Assembly (NCBI RefSeq): GCF_020860705.1
Contig: NZ_JAJBTT010000036.1
Location: 1-64,000 of the forward strand
Length of the DNA stretch: 64,000 nucleotides
Source of the DNA: Akkermansia sp.
GTDB lineage: Bacteria > Verrucomicrobiota > Verrucomicrobiia > Verrucomicrobiales > Akkermansiaceae
Direction of reading: 5' to 3'
The notes beneath the pieces are model-generated. The model was given only the letters and a program-made list of their open reading frames with translations. It was not told the origin of the DNA and did not search any database. Within the stretch, counting starts at the first letter, position 1; every line of letters starts with the position of its first letter. The translations under genes were made by a program, and so were the position numbers. This document shows, piece by piece, positions 17,862 to 26,239 of the stretch.

Positions 17862-18677
17862 TTAAACGGAAACAGGCGCCTTGATGTGCGGCAGGGGATC
17901 ATACCCCACGAGTTCAAAATCTTCATACCGGAACCCGTCTATGGTCCTTACCTCCGGGTTGAGCTTCATGACCGGAAGCGGGCGCGGCGTGCGGGACAAC
18001 TGTTCCCGCGCCTGGTCCAGATGGTTCCGATACAGGTGCAAGTCCCCGAAGGTATGGATGAATTCCCTGGCCTCATATCCGCACACCTGCGCCGTCATGA
18101 GCAGCAGCAGGGCGTAAGAGGCTATGTTGAACGGAACCCCCAGGAACAGGTCCGCACTGCGCTGGTACAGCTGCAGGGAAAGACCGTGCTTCTCTTCGCC
18201 CGGCTGGGCGGGAATCACGCAGAACTGGAACAGGGAATGACAGGGAGGCAGCGCCATGTCATCCACCACGGCCACGTTCCACGCGCTGACAATGTGCCGG
18301 CGGGACCAGGGATTATTCTTAAGGCCGTCTATCAATCTGGCAATCTGGTCAATAGGCTGGCCGTCGTTTCCCGGCCAGCAGCGCCACTGCGCGCCGTACA
18401 CGGGCCCCAGTTCCCCGTTCTCGTCAGCCCATTCGTCCCAGATGCTGACGCCGTTGTCCTTCAGGAACTTGACGTTGGTTTCCCCTTTCAGGAACCAGAG
18501 CAATTCATAAATAATGGAGCGCAAGTGGAGCTTCTTGGTAGTCAGGCACGGAAAACCGTCGCGCAGGTCATACCTGCTCTGCCGTCCGAACACGCCAATG
18601 GTGCCCGTCCCCGTACGGTCCTCCCGGCCCACTCCATTGGTCAGAACATCCTCCAAAAGTGCCAAATACTGCTTCAT
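17862..18677 (-). CDS. thyA: Thymidylate synthase
   Basis: Converts dUMP to dTMP with methylene-tetrahydrofolate. 271 residues. The active-site Cys lies in [30 protein letters not shown] and [16 protein letters not shown] are the folate and dUMP binding segments. The start [26 protein letters not shown] gives a typical N-terminus with the dUMP phosphate Arg. Upstream partner of folA. Confidence 0.97.
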   Translation of the reverse strand: MKQYLALLEDVLTNGVGREDRTGTGTIGVFGRQSRYDLRDGFPCLTTKKLHLRSIIYELLWFLKGETNVKFLKDNGVSIWDEWADENGELGPVYGAQWRCWPGNDGQPIDQIARLIDGLKNNPWSRRHIVSAWNVAVVDDMALPPCHSLFQFCVIPAQPGEEKHGLSLQLYQRSADLFLGVPFNIASYALLLLMTAQVCGYEAREFIHTFGDLHLYRNHLDQAREQLSRTPRPLPVMKLNPEVRTIDGFRYEDFELVGYDPLPHIKAPVSV

Positions 18678-18820
18678 TCCCTTAAATTACGCTTTTCTAA
18701 TCCGTGGGCTCGTGATAATACGAGCATGCGCCACTTTAGTATCATTTCCAGCTTTAAAAGCCAGCCTTTTCACCGCTTCCCATTGTTTTCCTTTTCCGCA
18801 TTCTTTCCGGTTTCCATCCC

Positions 18821-20275
18821 ATGATCATCCCTGAAGAGCCTTATTTGGAATTTGTCGCCCTGTGCCACATTGCAGGCGCATTTTGCCTGATTCCGGCCCT
18901 GCTCCACACGCGCACGCCGCAGGGGACCATCGCGTGGCTGATCTCCCTGCTGGCTTTCCCGTATATTGCGGTGCCCTTTTACCTGATCCTGGGGCGCCGG
19001 AGGTTCAGCGGATATGCGGAAACGCGCCGGAGGCAGACGGATCCCGAATCCTCCTGGGGGGAACTGACGGATAAGATCACGAACTGCATGGCTCCCTACA
19101 CCGTCAAGCCCTCCGACAAGGCGGGAAACATCATGCATACGCTTTCCAACATCGTGCGCCTGCCCGTCTGCCGCGGCAATTCCTGCCGCCTGCTCATTGA
19201 CGCGGACCATGCCTTCCCGCGCATTTACGACGCCATCAGGAACGCGGAACATTACATCCTGATTGAATTCTTCATCATCAAGAATGATTCCGTGGGCCAG
19301 AACCTGAAAAACCTGCTGATTGAACGCGCCAGAGACGGCATTCAAATCTACATGCTTTATGATGAAATCGGCTCCCACAAACTCCCCCCCGGCTACATCT
19401 CCGCCCTGCGGAAGGCGGGAGTGAACATTGAGCCCTTCAACGGGAAGCGCCACTTCCTGAGCAACATCCTGCGGCTGAACTTCCGCAACCACCGGAAACT
19501 GGTGGTGGTGGACGGCTCCACCGCCTTCATCGGCGGCATGAACATCGGCCGGGAGTACCTGGGCAAGGGGGCCCTGGGCTACTGGCGCGACACGTTCGTG
19601 CAGCTGGAAGGCCCCTCCGTGCAGCAGACTCAGATCAGCTTTCTGGAAGACTGGAACTGGGCCATGCTGAAATCCGGCCCTTCCTCCCTTCCCTGCCTCT
19701 CCTGGGAGATCACCCCCCAGCCGGAGGATGAAACCCTGCTGATCCTGCCGTCCGGCCCCGCGGACGTCATTCCCGCATGGAAGACCACGATCATCGCCCT
19801 GGCGAACAGCGCCACCCGGCGGCTCTGGATAGCCACCCCCTACTTCGTCCCGGATGAAGGAGTCATGGCCGCCCTCCAGGCCGCCGCCCTACGGAACGTG
19901 GACGTGCGCATCCTGCGCCCGGAACGGGCGGACCACATTCTGGTGAAACTCTCCTCCTTCACCTTTCTCCGGGACCTGGACACGTACGGCATCCAGGTAT
20001 GGGCCTATCAAAAGGGATTCCTGCACCAGAAGGTGGTCCTGATGGATGACGACATCGCCACCGTGGGAACCGCCAACCTGGACAACCGCTCGCTGGCCCT
20101 GAACTTTGAACTCACGGCCGTCATCCATTCCCCTGCCGCCTGTGCGGAAGTGGCAGCCATGCTGGAGAAGGATTTCTCCTCCTCCAAAAAGGAATCCCTG
20201 GAGGATTACAACAACAAATCACTGGGGTTCAAAATGCTCTGCAACCTGGCGCGGCTGATGGCTCCCGTCCAGTAA
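18821..20275 (+). CDS. cls: Cardiolipin synthase (phospholipase D family)
   Basis: Membrane enzyme that joins phosphatidylglycerol molecules into cardiolipin. 484 residues. Two N-terminal membrane helices (FVALCHIAGAFCLIPALL, TIAWLISLLAFPYIAVPFYL) are followed by two HKD motifs, NHRKLVVVDGSTAFIGGMN and HQKVVLMDDDIATVGTANLDN, which form the phosphatidyl-transfer site. The start at 18821 gives the usual Cls topology. It is divergent from thyA; a small GCTCGT/ACGAGC hairpin at 18708-18725 lies in the shared upstream region. Confidence 0.94.
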   Translation: MIIPEEPYLEFVALCHIAGAFCLIPALLHTRTPQGTIAWLISLLAFPYIAVPFYLILGRRRFSGYAETRRRQTDPESSWGELTDKITNCMAPYTVKPSDKAGNIMHTLSNIVRLPVCRGNSCRLLIDADHAFPRIYDAIRNAEHYILIEFFIIKNDSVGQNLKNLLIERARDGIQIYMLYDEIGSHKLPPGYISALRKAGVNIEPFNGKRHFLSNILRLNFRNHRKLVVVDGSTAFIGGMNIGREYLGKGALGYWRDTFVQLEGPSVQQTQISFLEDWNWAMLKSGPSSLPCLSWEITPQPEDETLLILPSGPADVIPAWKTTIIALANSATRRLWIATPYFVPDEGVMAALQAAALRNVDVRILRPERADHILVKLSSFTFLRDLDTYGIQVWAYQKGFLHQKVVLMDDDIATVGTANLDNRSLALNFELTAVIHSPAACAEVAAMLEKDFSSSKKESLEDYNNKSLGFKMLCNLARLMAPVQ

Positions 20276-20381
20276 CTCTTCCAATCGGCCCGTTCTTGTA
20301 TGCTTGACCTGTAACGGCGCGTGTGAGAAAATAATCCTCAAGAAGCCACCTCTTCAATTTTTAACAATAGTTAACTAAATA

Positions 20382-21905
20382 ATGAATCCTGTTACATTCA
20401 ATTGTACTGTTCTCCGCGACGGGCACCAGTCCCTGGCGGCTACCCGCATGAAGACGGCAGACATGCTGCCCATCGCCCCCATTCTGGACTCCATGGGCTT
20501 CAGCGCCCTGGAAACCTGGGGCGGCGCCACCATTGACGCCGGACTGCGCTTTTTGAAGGAGTGGCCGTTTGACCGCTTGGACGCCCTGAAGAAAGCCGCT
20601 CCCAAGACCCCGCACATGATGCTCCTGCGCGGCCAGAACATCGTGGGCTACACCAACTATGCGGACGACGTGGTGGAAGCCTTCGTCGCCATGAGCGCCA
20701 AGCACGGCATGAACATCTTCCGCATTTTCGACTGCGTGAACGACCCGCGCAACATGGAAACCTCCATCCGCGCTGCCAAGAAGGCCGGAGCCCAGGCGCA
20801 CGGCACCATCTGCTACACCACCTCCCCCGTGCACACCACGCAAAGCTTCGTGGACATGGGCCGGGAGCTGGCGGACATGGGAGCGGACGCCATCGTCATC
20901 AAGGACATGGCCGGCCTCATCCCCCCCTATGTGACCCATGAACTGGTCAGCGCGCTGAAAAAGGACCTCAACATCCCCGTCTGGATCCACACGCATGACA
21001 CCGCGGGCCTCGGCGCCTCCACGTACCTCAGCGCCATTGACGCCGGGGTGGACGCCTGCGACGTTTCCATCGCCCCCTTCGCCAACGGAACGGGCCAGCC
21101 GGATTGCCTGCGCATGCTCGCCCTGCTGAACGGCAATTCCCGCAAGCCGGATTACGACACGGACAAGCTCATTGAAGTGTCGGAAATGCTCAAGCCCATC
21201 TATGAATCCATGGGCAAGTTCACCTCCCACCGCAACGAAGTGGTAGACTCCGACACGCTGCGCTACCAGGTGCCCGGCGGCATGCTTTCCAACTTCCGCA
21301 CCCAGCTCAAGGAACAGGGCATGGAAGACAAGTTTGAAGAAGTGTTTGCGGAAATCCCCGTGGTTCGCAAGGCCCTGGGCTGGATTCCGCTGGTGACTCC
21401 CACCTCCCAGATCGTGGGCGTGCAGTCCATGCTGAACGTGAAATTCGGCCGCTGGAAGAACATCACGCCCCAGGCGGCGGACATCGCCCTGGGCTACTAC
21501 GGCCGCACCCCGGCCCCCGTGGACCCGGAAGTGCAGAAGCTCTGCGCGGAAAAAATGGGCAAGGAACCGATCACCTGCCGCCCGGCGGACCTGATCAAGC
21601 CCGGCATGGAAGACCTGCGCAAGAAGCTTGCGGAAAAGGGCCTTCCCACGGACGACGAACACTGCGTGATCTACGCCATGTTCCCGCAGCAGGTGGAAGA
21701 CTTCTACAGGAAACCCGAACCGCAGCCGGAAGCTCCCGTGCAGGTGAACACCGCTCCTGCCGCCGCGCCCGCACCTGCAGCTCCGTCCATGACCGTCATC
21801 GACAACGGCATCACCGCCCAGGTAAGTGGCTCCTCCGGCTCCCGTGACCTGACCATCGTCATCAACGGACAATCCCACTCCGTAAAGGTGGAACGCGTCG
21901 GTTAA
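20382..21905 (+). CDS. Biotin-dependent carboxyltransferase subunit without biotin domain (OadA / transcarboxylase 5S-like)
   Basis: Carboxyltransferase of the pyruvate carboxylase / oxaloacetate decarboxylase alpha / transcarboxylase 5S group, moving CO2 between a 2-oxoacid and a carrier biotin. 507 residues. The TIM-barrel signature starts at once (FNCTVLRDGHQSLAATRM). Metal- and substrate-binding parts include LRGQNIVGYTNYADDVVEAF, IFDCVNDPRN, the Lys strand AIVIKDMAGLIPP and the HTHDT motif. The Pro/Ala-rich linker near 455-475 leads to only ~40 residues lacking any MKM biotinylation site. It therefore needs a separate biotin carrier encoded elsewhere, as in the Propionibacterium transcarboxylase. 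With MeaB this points to a methylmalonyl-CoA/propionate route (inference). Confidence 0.88.
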   Translation: MNPVTFNCTVLRDGHQSLAATRMKTADMLPIAPILDSMGFSALETWGGATIDAGLRFLKEWPFDRLDALKKAAPKTPHMMLLRGQNIVGYTNYADDVVEAFVAMSAKHGMNIFRIFDCVNDPRNMETSIRAAKKAGAQAHGTICYTTSPVHTTQSFVDMGRELADMGADAIVIKDMAGLIPPYVTHELVSALKKDLNIPVWIHTHDTAGLGASTYLSAIDAGVDACDVSIAPFANGTGQPDCLRMLALLNGNSRKPDYDTDKLIEVSEMLKPIYESMGKFTSHRNEVVDSDTLRYQVPGGMLSNFRTQLKEQGMEDKFEEVFAEIPVVRKALGWIPLVTPTSQIVGVQSMLNVKFGRWKNITPQAADIALGYYGRTPAPVDPEVQKLCAEKMGKEPITCRPADLIKPGMEDLRKKLAEKGLPTDDEHCVIYAMFPQQVEDFYRKPEPQPEAPVQVNTAPAAAPAPAAPSMTVIDNGITAQVSGSSGSRDLTIVINGQSHSVKVERVG

Positions 21906-21937
21906 CAAACTTCCGGAATACCTGATTTGAACAACTT

Positions 21938-21975
21938 GCGGGCTGTCCCTTCATGGAAGGGGCAGCCCGCTTTGT
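21938..21975 (+). terminator. Rho-independent terminator after the carboxyltransferase gene
   Basis: A GC-rich stem (GCGGGCTG...CAGCCCGC) around a short loop is followed by a modest T stretch (TTTGT), starting 33 bases after the stop. It could also serve the convergent gene at 22018-22725. Confidence 0.75.
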
Positions 21976-22017
21976 CATGACGGATTCCTGAAAAAGGACT
22001 CTCCGTCACGTCTTCAT

Positions 22018-22725
22018 TCACTTGGCAAAGACCAGCATTTTCCTTGCTAGTGTTTCACCTAGGGGCGTTGCCGGAATCTGCTTGACGGAGCCGGGCTTGA
22101 TCTGATGGGTGAAGCCATGGGAATCCACTGCCTCGCTGCTATCTGCCGCTTCACAGCGGTAATAACTCAGCCGGGTGCTGTCCTTTTCCTTGCCCCACCA
22201 GGAAGCATCGACATCCTTGATGGCATGGTTGCTGTTCTTCAAAGCAGTCAGGGACAAGCATCTTACCTTGTCACCCCAATGAAGGGCGATTACTTCGTCA
22301 GGTTTAGCCTTATCCGGAATAGACTGCAACACACACCAATGGGCGTGAATTCCGGAATTACTGGGGTTGCCTCCGGCATCCACGCAGAACGGCACCATGC
22401 AGAGTCCTCCTTCATCCAACGTTTTAGTAATGGAGGAAACATCACAGGCAACAGACCGGCACTTGATTTTGGGAGAAGCCAGAGCATTGATATAACCGGC
22501 CATGGCCGCCGTAGCGTCATATAATTCTCCAACAATGGTTTTCCCGTCCTTCTTGAATCTGTTCCTCAGGGATTCCTTTGTTTTGTCCCCGTTTGCCGTA
22601 GCGGGAATGTTCATATTATAGAGATATTCCAGGACAAAGGACAGGGCATAGAGACCGCAGGTCGGCCCCCGCTGGTCCTTGAATTCAACTTTCCGGCCTT
22701 CCGGATTGGTAATTGTAATAGACAT
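22018..22725 (-). CDS. Putative papain-like cysteine peptidase-fold protein
   Basis: Not assigned to a named family. The 235-residue protein has a motif typical of papain-fold enzymes near the N-terminus: Q18-RGPT-C23-GLYALSFVLEYL, with Gln as oxyanion-hole residue and Cys as nucleophile opening a helix. A candidate catalytic His is H129 in GIHAHWCVLQSI, followed by ALHWGDK as a possible third-residue strand. This Q-x-G-P-x-C-G pattern resembles C39-like and actin-maturation-protease-like peptidases. There is no signal peptide. It stands alone between a carboxyltransferase gene and the end of the uronate operon. A 13-bp hairpin sits 8 bases upstream of its ATG. Activity and substrate are unknown. 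Confidence 0.6.
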   Translation of the reverse strand: MSITITNPEGRKVEFKDQRGPTCGLYALSFVLEYLYNMNIPATANGDKTKESLRNRFKKDGKTIVGELYDATAAMAGYINALASPKIKCRSVACDVSSITKTLDEGGLCMVPFCVDAGGNPSNSGIHAHWCVLQSIPDKAKPDEVIALHWGDKVRCLSLTALKNSNHAIKDVDASWWGKEKDSTRLSYYRCEAADSSEAVDSHGFTHQIKPGSVKQIPATPLGETLARKMLVFAK

Positions 22726-22732
22726 AATTCAA

Positions 22733-22774
22733 TAATAATGGCGTGGGGGATTCATTTCCCGCACGCCATTATTA
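22733..22774 (-). terminator. Hairpin ending the hexuronate operon
   Basis: A perfect 13-bp inverted repeat (TAATAATGGCGTG with CACGCCATTATTA) has extra G-C pairs in the loop. On the minus strand it lies about 100 bases after exuT and is followed by TTATTATTG, an imperfect T-run. It probably ends the uronate transcript, and being 8 bases before the next ATG it may also shape translation of that gene in read-through RNA. Confidence 0.65.
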
Positions 22775-22870
22775 CAGCGCAGAAACGCGGCGAATGCATG
22801 CCCGGCCATTCCTGCGGCGGCTTCTTTCTTTCCAGCGAATGGAACAGACCCATGAAAGGAAAGAGAAGCC

Positions 22871-24154
22871 CTATCCATTTTCCCTGGGTTCAACCATGCT
22901 GATTTTCGGAATAATGAGGCTGAATATAATGAAGGCGGCCAGATACGCGCAGCCGCAGACCATGAAAATGATGTCGTACCCGTGGGAGGCATTCCCCTGC
23001 GCGGCGAACCAGGACAGGGTCAGGCCCACGGCCGTCTGAAACAGCACGCTGCCAATCTGCCCCGCCATGCCGGAAAGGCCAGTGATGGACGCCACGTCAG
23101 ACTTCGGGAACATGTCGGAACCCAGCGTGTACACGCTGGCGGACCACGCCTGGTGGGCGCCTCCCGCCAGGCCGAGAACGGCCACAATGCTCCACATGTC
23201 AAAGTACTGCACAAAGATCACCGGAAGCACGCAGCAGGCAAAGATAAGCATGGAGATTTTTCTCACCTTGTTCAGGCTCCAGCCCCTGCCCGCCAGGAAC
23301 TTGGTCAGGCTACCCCCCAGAATGCTCAATACGGTCACCAGGGCGTAAATGACGATCAGCGGCAGGGCGGATTCCTTGATGTCATAGCCAAAGTGCTTGC
23401 TGAAGAAGTCCGGCAGCCAGAAGAGGAAGAACCACCAGATGGGGTCTGTCAGGAAACGGACCAGGATGAGGCTCCAGGACTGCCGGTAGGCAAGCAGCTT
23501 TCTCCACGGGATGGACGCCCGGGCTTCCTCCTTTTCCGCCTGCGCCAGTGCGGCGGATTCCTCCGCCAGCTTCACGCGCGGGTTTTTAGGCATCCGGAGC
23601 CAGAACACCACCCACAGGAAGCCGAGAACGCCGGCGGCAATGAAGGCTGACTGCCAGCCCCACGCCGCGGCAATGAACGGAATGGTGGCCGGGGCCACCA
23701 GCGCCCCGACGTTCGCCCCGGAATTGAACAACGTGGTGGCAAACACGCGCTCCCCGGAGGAGAACCAGTTGGTCACCGTCTTGATGCTTGCCGGGAAGTT
23801 GCCGCCTTCCCCCAGCCCCAGGATAATGCGGCTGAGCCCCATGGATTTGACCCCCACGGCGAAGGCATGGGAGAGCGCGCCAAGGCTCCACCACATGATG
23901 GAAATGGCAAAGCCCATGCGGGCCCCGTATTTGTCGATAATCCACCCGAACATGGTCAGGCCCACGGCGTAGGACGCCTGGAAGATGGACATGATCATGC
24001 CGTACTGGGCGTCCGTCCAGCCCAGTTCATGGTCCAGAACGGGCTTCAGGATGGAAAGAATCTGGCGGTCCAGGTAGTTGATCGTCGTTGCCGCGAAGAG
24101 CATGAAGAGAATCATCCACCGGAAGGAATCCTGTCTGGGTTGTTCCTGGATCAT
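22871..24154 (-). CDS. exuT: MFS hexuronate transporter (ACS family, ExuT-like)
   Basis: Inner-membrane importer of about 427 residues with twelve predicted helices. It starts MIQEQPRQDSFRWMILFMLFAATTINYLDRQ, where NYLDR is the hallmark of the anion:cation symporter family that includes ExuT and GudP. Other segments include GLGEGGNFPASIKTV and DPIWWFFLFWLPDFF, both typical of hexuronate transporters. The ATG at 24154 is preferred over an upstream frame that overlaps the eda stop. As last gene of the uronate operon it should bring in glucuronate and/or galacturonate. Confidence 0.9.
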   Translation of the reverse strand: MIQEQPRQDSFRWMILFMLFAATTINYLDRQILSILKPVLDHELGWTDAQYGMIMSIFQASYAVGLTMFGWIIDKYGARMGFAISIMWWSLGALSHAFAVGVKSMGLSRIILGLGEGGNFPASIKTVTNWFSSGERVFATTLFNSGANVGALVAPATIPFIAAAWGWQSAFIAAGVLGFLWVVFWLRMPKNPRVKLAEESAALAQAEKEEARASIPWRKLLAYRQSWSLILVRFLTDPIWWFFLFWLPDFFSKHFGYDIKESALPLIVIYALVTVLSILGGSLTKFLAGRGWSLNKVRKISMLIFACCVLPVIFVQYFDMWSIVAVLGLAGGAHQAWSASVYTLGSDMFPKSDVASITGLSGMAGQIGSVLFQTAVGLTLSWFAAQGNASHGYDIIFMVCGCAYLAAFIIFSLIIPKISMVEPRENG

Positions 24155-24174
24155 AGGTAAAATGCGGGTCAGGG

Positions 24175-24819
24175 TTAAATGGCGGTTGTTTGCAGGGCCT
24201 TCAGGGCTTCCCGTGTGCGTTTTCCTATTTCCTCCCAGTCTCCGGCCTGGATCAGGGAAGATTCGCAAATCCAGGAACCGCCGCAGGCAGCCACTTCCGG
24301 AATTTCCAGCCAGGAGCCGATGTTGCCGGCGTTGATGCCTCCGGTGGGCATGATGCGCACGCCCGTATGGCGGAAGGCGGCCAGCAGGGATTTAAGCATC
24401 TTGACGCCTCCCGCGGCTTCCGCCGGGAAAAACTTCTGGAACTGGCATCCCAGGGAAAGGGCCTGGCTCATTTCCGAAGCCGTGGAAACGCCCGGAACAA
24501 ACAGGAAATCCAGCTCCGCGGCGGCCTTCACCACCTGCGGGTCAAAACCGGGAGCCACGCCGAACGCGGCTCCCGCACGGCACGCGTCCGCCGCCTGCTC
24601 CGGCGTCAGCAGGGTGCCCGCCCCTACCAGCATTCCGGGCAGCTCCCGGGAGATGCGGGCAATCGCCTCCGCGGCGGCAGGCGTTCTGAACGTGATTTCC
24701 ATGCACCCGCAGCCGTTGTCCAGCAGGGCTTTGGCAAGGGGTACGGCCTTGTCCGCGTCATGGAGAACGACGACGGGTACAAGCTTGATGGCGGATAATT
24801 TTTCCAGCAGTGTCTTCAT
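24175..24819 (-). CDS. eda: KDPG aldolase (2-dehydro-3-deoxyphosphogluconate aldolase)
   Basis: Splits KDPG to pyruvate and glyceraldehyde-3-phosphate, the last step of the hexuronate route. 214 residues, a class I aldolase barrel. Seen: the Glu of CMEITFRT, GAGTLLTPEQA, FGVAPGFDP and the Schiff-base Lys in QFQKFFPAEAAGG. MPTGGINAGN closes the phosphate site. It sits 5 bases after uxaC and 20 bases before exuT in the same operon. Confidence 0.95.
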   Translation of the reverse strand: MKTLLEKLSAIKLVPVVVLHDADKAVPLAKALLDNGCGCMEITFRTPAAAEAIARISRELPGMLVGAGTLLTPEQAADACRAGAAFGVAPGFDPQVVKAAAELDFLFVPGVSTASEMSQALSLGCQFQKFFPAEAAGGVKMLKSLLAAFRHTGVRIMPTGGINAGNIGSWLEIPEVAACGGSWICESSLIQAGDWEEIGKRTREALKALQTTAI

Positions 24820-24823
24820 CAGT

Positions 24824-26221
24824 TTAAAAGTTGAAATATTGTTTGGCGTTATGGTAGGAGATGTCCGCCACCATGGAGCCTATCATCTCCATGTCGTCCG
24901 GAACCAGGCCTCGGGCCATGTCCTGCCCCAGAATGCGGCACAGGATGCGGCGGAAGTATTCATGCCGCGTGTAGCTCAGCAGACTGCGGCTGTCCGTCAG
25001 CATGCCCACGAAGCGGGAGAGCATCCCGAGCTGGCTGAGGGTTTCCAGATGGCGCGTCATGCCGTCCATCTGGTCCAGGAACCACCAGGCCGCGCCGTAC
25101 TGCATTTTTCCCGCCGTCCCGCCGTCCTGGAAACTGCCGCAGAGCACGGCCAGGGCGGCGTTGTCCCGCGGGTTGAGGTTGTACAGGATGGTGCGCGGCA
25201 GGGTTCCCTTCTGAGCGGAACGGTCCAGCAGGCGGCCCAGGGGGGCCATGTACGTGAAATCCGCAATGGCGTCAAAACCCGTGTCCGGCCCCAGATCCCG
25301 CAGGGCGGCGCCGTTCGGATTCCGCAAGGCACCTATGTGGAGCTGGCGCACCCAGTCCTTCCCGGAGTCCAGTTCCGCGAAGAAATCCATCAGGAAATTG
25401 GAAAAACGGGCGGCATCCCGGGGCACTATTTCCCCGCCCTGGAGGGCGGTGCTGAACAGGGCGGCGGCTTCCTCTCCGGAAAGGCTTTCCTCGTCAAACG
25501 CTTCCAGGGAGTGGTCCGAAAGCTTGCAACCGTTCCGCGCAAAAAAGTCATGCCTGGCGGCAAGCGCCTTCCTGAAAGCGGCCAAATCACGGATTTCCAT
25601 GGAGGAAGCCCGTTCCAGGCGTTCCACCCATTCCCGCCATGCCGCGCCCTGATGGACGGCGCGCGCCTTGTCCGGGCGGAAGGTGGGGAGCAGCTTGACG
25701 GAATCCCCGGAAGCGGCATGCCTCCGGTGGGCGGCCAGGTCGTCACAGGGGTCGTCCGTGGTGCACACGGCTTCCACGTTCATCTTTTTCAGGATATCCA
25801 GGGCGCCCATCTGTCCGGACTGGAGCATGGCGGAGGTCTTTTCCCAGACTTCCCCCGCCGTGTCCGGCCCCAGCAGAAGGCCGGAAATGCCGAAGGGGCG
25901 GCGCAGTTCCAGATGCGTCCAGTGGTAAAGCGGGTTGCGCAGCAGGCGCGGCACCGTAGCCGCCCAGGCGTCATACTTCTCCCGGTCCGGGGCGTCTCCG
26001 GAACAGAGGCGTTCCGGAACCCCGTTCGTCCTCATGGCGCGCCATTTGTAATGGTCACCGTCCAGCCAGAGCTGGGCGATGTTGGAGAACTGGCGGTTGT
26101 CCGCAATGGCGGCAGGATCCAGATGGGAATGGTAGTCAATGATCGGCCGGTTCTCGGCGTACTCATGGAAAAGCGCCTTTGCCTGGGGAGTATCCAGCAG
26201 GAAATCGTCGTTGATGAACAT
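24824..26221 (-). CDS. uxaC: Glucuronate (uronate) isomerase
   Basis: Interconverts glucuronate and fructuronate (and galacturonate and tagaturonate). 465 residues, the usual UxaC length. It begins MFINDDFLLDTPQAKALFHEYA with the metal motif PIIDYHSHLDP. Further family blocks are WLDGDHYKWRAMRTNGV, WTHLELRRPFGI, VCTTDDPCDD and, near the end, SRFVGMLTDSRSLLSYTRHEYFRR. Part of the kdgK-uxuAB-uxaC-eda-exuT operon; it supplies the substrate of the fused enzyme upstream. Confidence 0.96.
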   Translation of the reverse strand: MFINDDFLLDTPQAKALFHEYAENRPIIDYHSHLDPAAIADNRQFSNIAQLWLDGDHYKWRAMRTNGVPERLCSGDAPDREKYDAWAATVPRLLRNPLYHWTHLELRRPFGISGLLLGPDTAGEVWEKTSAMLQSGQMGALDILKKMNVEAVCTTDDPCDDLAAHRRHAASGDSVKLLPTFRPDKARAVHQGAAWREWVERLERASSMEIRDLAAFRKALAARHDFFARNGCKLSDHSLEAFDEESLSGEEAAALFSTALQGGEIVPRDAARFSNFLMDFFAELDSGKDWVRQLHIGALRNPNGAALRDLGPDTGFDAIADFTYMAPLGRLLDRSAQKGTLPRTILYNLNPRDNAALAVLCGSFQDGGTAGKMQYGAAWWFLDQMDGMTRHLETLSQLGMLSRFVGMLTDSRSLLSYTRHEYFRRILCRILGQDMARGLVPDDMEMIGSMVADISYHNAKQYFNF

Positions 26222-26239
26222 GATGGTGAAGATGGGCTG

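Noticed and set aside
20361..21908. A 515-codon minus-strand frame over the carboxyltransferase gene
   Set aside because: Antisense shadow, His/Gly/Val-rich composition.
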